15,899 bases of DNA from Paenibacillus sp. (GTDB taxonomy: Bacteria; Bacillota; Bacilli; Paenibacillales; Paenibacillaceae): NCBI GenBank assembly GCA_029256665.1, contig JAQSXN010000021.1, positions 1-15,899 of the forward strand. Direction: 5' to 3'. The notes below the pieces were generated by a model. The model was not told where the DNA came from and did no database searches. It saw only the letters and a list, made by a program, of their open reading frames with translations. Position 1 is the first letter of the stretch, and each line of letters opens with the position of its first letter. This document shows, piece by piece, positions 14,432 to 15,899 of the stretch. A program made the position numbers and the translations under genes.

Positions 14432-14459
14432 ATTATACATTGATTTATGAAGATTTCAA
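14432..14459 (-). promoter_or_regulatory. Sigma-A promoter of prs
   Basis: Minus-strand TTGAAA (14454-14459), a 16-nt spacer and a consensus TATAAT (14432-14437). Transcription should start near 14425, about 70 nt before ATG 14352. The leader contains a small stem GGCGA/TCGCC (14399-14415). A weak CAAAGT/ACTTTG hairpin at 14484-14499 lies between hisIE and this promoter, without a T tract. Confidence 0.8.
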
Positions 14460-14517
14460 AAACGTAAAAGCACTATTTTTCGACAAAGTGATGACTTTGG
14501 GCGGTTCGCTTGCCATT

Positions 14518-15216
14518 TTAACGCATTTTGTTCGTCGTCGGTTTGCCGTGGCGGCTGGCCAGCTCGCCCATAATGTCGTCAAGCGGCAATCCGCGGTCGC
14601 GCAGCAATACCATTAAGTGGAAGAGAAGGTCGCTTGCTTCGCTCCGCAGCTCGTCGTTGTCTTGGTTCTTCGCGGCGATAATGACCTCGGCGGATTCTTC
14701 GCCGACCTTTTTGAGAATTTTGTCCACGCCTTTATCGAATAAATAGGTCGTATAGGCGCCCGCCGGACGCTCCGCATGACGCTGGGCGATGATTTCCTCC
14801 AGCTTGCCGAGAACGGCGAAGCGGTCTTTAGCGATTTCCTCGTCGGCCGTTTGCGCGGCTTGCTCGGCGCCGCCTTGGAGCTCGATGTCGTTATAGAAGC
14901 AGCTATATCGTCCCGTGTGGCAAGCCGGCCCTTGCTGTTCCACGCGCACGAGCAGCGTGTCGCCGTCGCAATCGTAGCTCATGGACGCGATGCGCTGCGT
15001 ATGGCCGCTTGTCGCGCCTTTGTTCCACAGCTCGCCGCGCGAACGGCTCCAGAACCAGGTCGAACCCGTCGATACGGAGAGTCCTAGCGATTCTTCGTTC
15101 ATGTAGGCGAGCATAAGCACTTCCTTGCTCTGCGCGTCCTGAACGATCGCCGGCACGAGTCCGTCCTCGCTCCACTTGATCGCCGCCTTCAGCTCGTTCA
15201 TGTTGCCTGTCGTCAC
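14518..15216 (-). CDS. hisIE: Bifunctional phosphoribosyl-AMP cyclohydrolase / phosphoribosyl-ATP pyrophosphatase
   Basis: A 232-residue fusion catalysing the second and third steps of histidine synthesis. The N-terminal HisI domain (about 1-115) has the Mg-binding DCDGD at 82-86 and Zn cysteines at 83, 99 (GPACHTGR) and 106 (SCF). The C-terminal HisE domain (about 135-232) has [13 protein letters not shown] at 171-183 and the helix [15 protein letters not shown] 15216 is the chosen start: it overlaps the hisF stop as GTGA, and AAAGGAG precedes it by 10 nt. ATG 15201 (residue 6) is an alternative. Overlap with hisF indicates coupled translation at the end of the his operon. Confidence 0.97.
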   Translation of the reverse strand: MTTGNMNELKAAIKWSEDGLVPAIVQDAQSKEVLMLAYMNEESLGLSVSTGSTWFWSRSRGELWNKGATSGHTQRIASMSYDCDGDTLLVRVEQQGPACHTGRYSCFYNDIELQGGAEQAAQTADEEIAKDRFAVLGKLEEIIAQRHAERPAGAYTTYLFDKGVDKILKKVGEESAEVIIAAKNQDNDELRSEASDLLFHLMVLLRDRGLPLDDIMGELASRHGKPTTNKMR

Positions 15217-15899
15217 CTGACTTCGACTCCTTTGCTTCGCAGATCGTCTTTCACTTCGCCGATCGTTAGCTCTTTATAGTGGAATATCGTAGCCGCCAGC
15301 GCGGCATCCGCTTGCGCTTCCCGGAACACCTCGGAGAAATGCGCGATCCGTCCCGCTCCCCCGGAAGCAATGACCGGAATGCCTACGTCTCGAGATACGG
15401 CGCCGGTCAGCTTGAGGTCGAAGCCGTCCTTCGTGCCGTCTGCGTCCATGCTCGTCAGCAGAATCTCGCCCGCTCCCAGACGTTCCACCTCGCGCGCCCA
15501 TTCCAGCGCGCGGATGCCCGTCGTCTGTCGTCCGCCATGCGTATAAACTTCCCACTCGCCCCACTCGGGATTAAACTTCGCGTCGATCGCCACGACGATG
15601 CATTGCGCGCCGAAGCGGCGAGAGCCTTCGGACACGAGCGCCGGATTTTTGACGGCGGCCGTGTTGATGCCGATTTTGTCCGCGCCCGCGCGCAGGATCC
15701 GCTTCATGTCGTCGACGTGCGAGATGCCTCCGCCAACGGTGAACGGAATCGTGATCTCGCCCGCCGTGCGTTTCACGACCTCGATCATCGTCGCGCGTCC
15801 TTCTACCGACGCCGATATGTCGAGGAACACAAGCTCATCCGCCCCTTCGCGGTCATAAGTCGCCGCGAGCTCCACCGGATCGCCCGCGTCGCGCAGGTT
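15213..15899 (-). CDS. hisF: Imidazole glycerol phosphate synthase, cyclase subunit (5' end outside window)
   Basis: The last 228 residues of HisF, a TIM-barrel enzyme that works with the glutaminase HisH to make imidazole glycerol phosphate and AICAR. The visible frame starts [20 protein letters not shown] at the right edge, so about 24 N-terminal residues, including the first catalytic Asp, are missing. Present are the strand ADELVFLDI, the phosphate-binding TVGGGI, the catalytic region VVAIDAKF, and the second phosphate site ASGGAG near the C-terminus. ATG 15875 and GTG codons in this stretch are internal, not the start. The stop overlaps the GTG of hisIE. Confidence 0.97.
   Translation of the reverse strand, partial: NLRDAGDPVELAATYDREGADELVFLDISASVEGRATMIEVVKRTAGEITIPFTVGGGISHVDDMKRILRAGADKIGINTAAVKNPALVSEGSRRFGAQCIVVAIDAKFNPEWGEWEVYTHGGRQTTGIRALEWAREVERLGAGEILLTSMDADGTKDGFDLKLTGAVSRDVGIPVIASGGAGRIAHFSEVFREAQADAALAATIFHYKELTIGEVKDDLRSKGVEVR

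Noticed and set aside
14484..14499. Hairpin CAAAGT/ACTTTG after hisIE considered as a terminator
   Set aside because: Only six base pairs and no T run follow, so it is too weak to call.

Overview
The window looks like chromosome of a GC-rich member of the Paenibacillaceae (Paenibacillus/Cohnella type). The reasons are the Firmicute gene order hisF-hisIE ... TPR protein-trxB-sugar kinase-rapZ-yvcK-whiA-HPr/Crh-clpP, a CtsR heat-shock operator in front of clpP, strong AGGAGG ribosome binding sites, and an alpha-L-rhamnosidase whose active-site spacing matches Paenibacillus-type RhaB. No mobile element, CRISPR array, tRNA or rRNA was seen.

Left part (1-4964) is carbohydrate-related accessory DNA. 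It holds the N-terminus of a secreted discoidin-like protein running off the left edge, an intracellular GH78 alpha-L-rhamnosidase with a clear terminator, and a divergent AraC-type regulator. A two-copy direct repeat about 20-21 bp apart sits between the last two and is a good candidate operator. Middle (4965-10167): clpP has its own sigma-A promoter overlapped by a CtsR box. On the opposite strand a probable operon, glcK(ROK)-rapZ-yvcK-whiA, runs from a well-formed promoter at 10211-10239 with overlapping or closely coupled genes. It is followed by an HPr/Crh-family gene behind a long leader with a 53-nt imperfect hairpin. Right part (10511-15899): trxB and a TPR protein form one unit with its own promoter. 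Upstream lie a ribose-phosphate pyrophosphokinase (prs) gene, hisIE and the C-terminal part of hisF (open at the right edge).

The central genes connect sugar phosphorylation (glcK), carbon-flux and envelope control (yvcK, HPr/Crh, rapZ), growth control (whiA), redox (trxB) and protein quality control (clpP). PRPP from Prs is the starting substrate of the histidine pathway served by hisIE and hisF.

The most striking observation is a perfect 17-bp tandem duplication near the 5' end of prs. It shifts the frame, and removing one copy restores a normal 316-residue Prs. The early stop overlaps a TTG codon that could restart translation. Other points of interest are the hairpin-bearing leader of the HPr gene, a Crh-position HPr protein that keeps His15, the AraC/GH78 direct repeats, and a structured possible dispersed repeat downstream of trxB. 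I found no clear sign of an entirely new multi-gene system.
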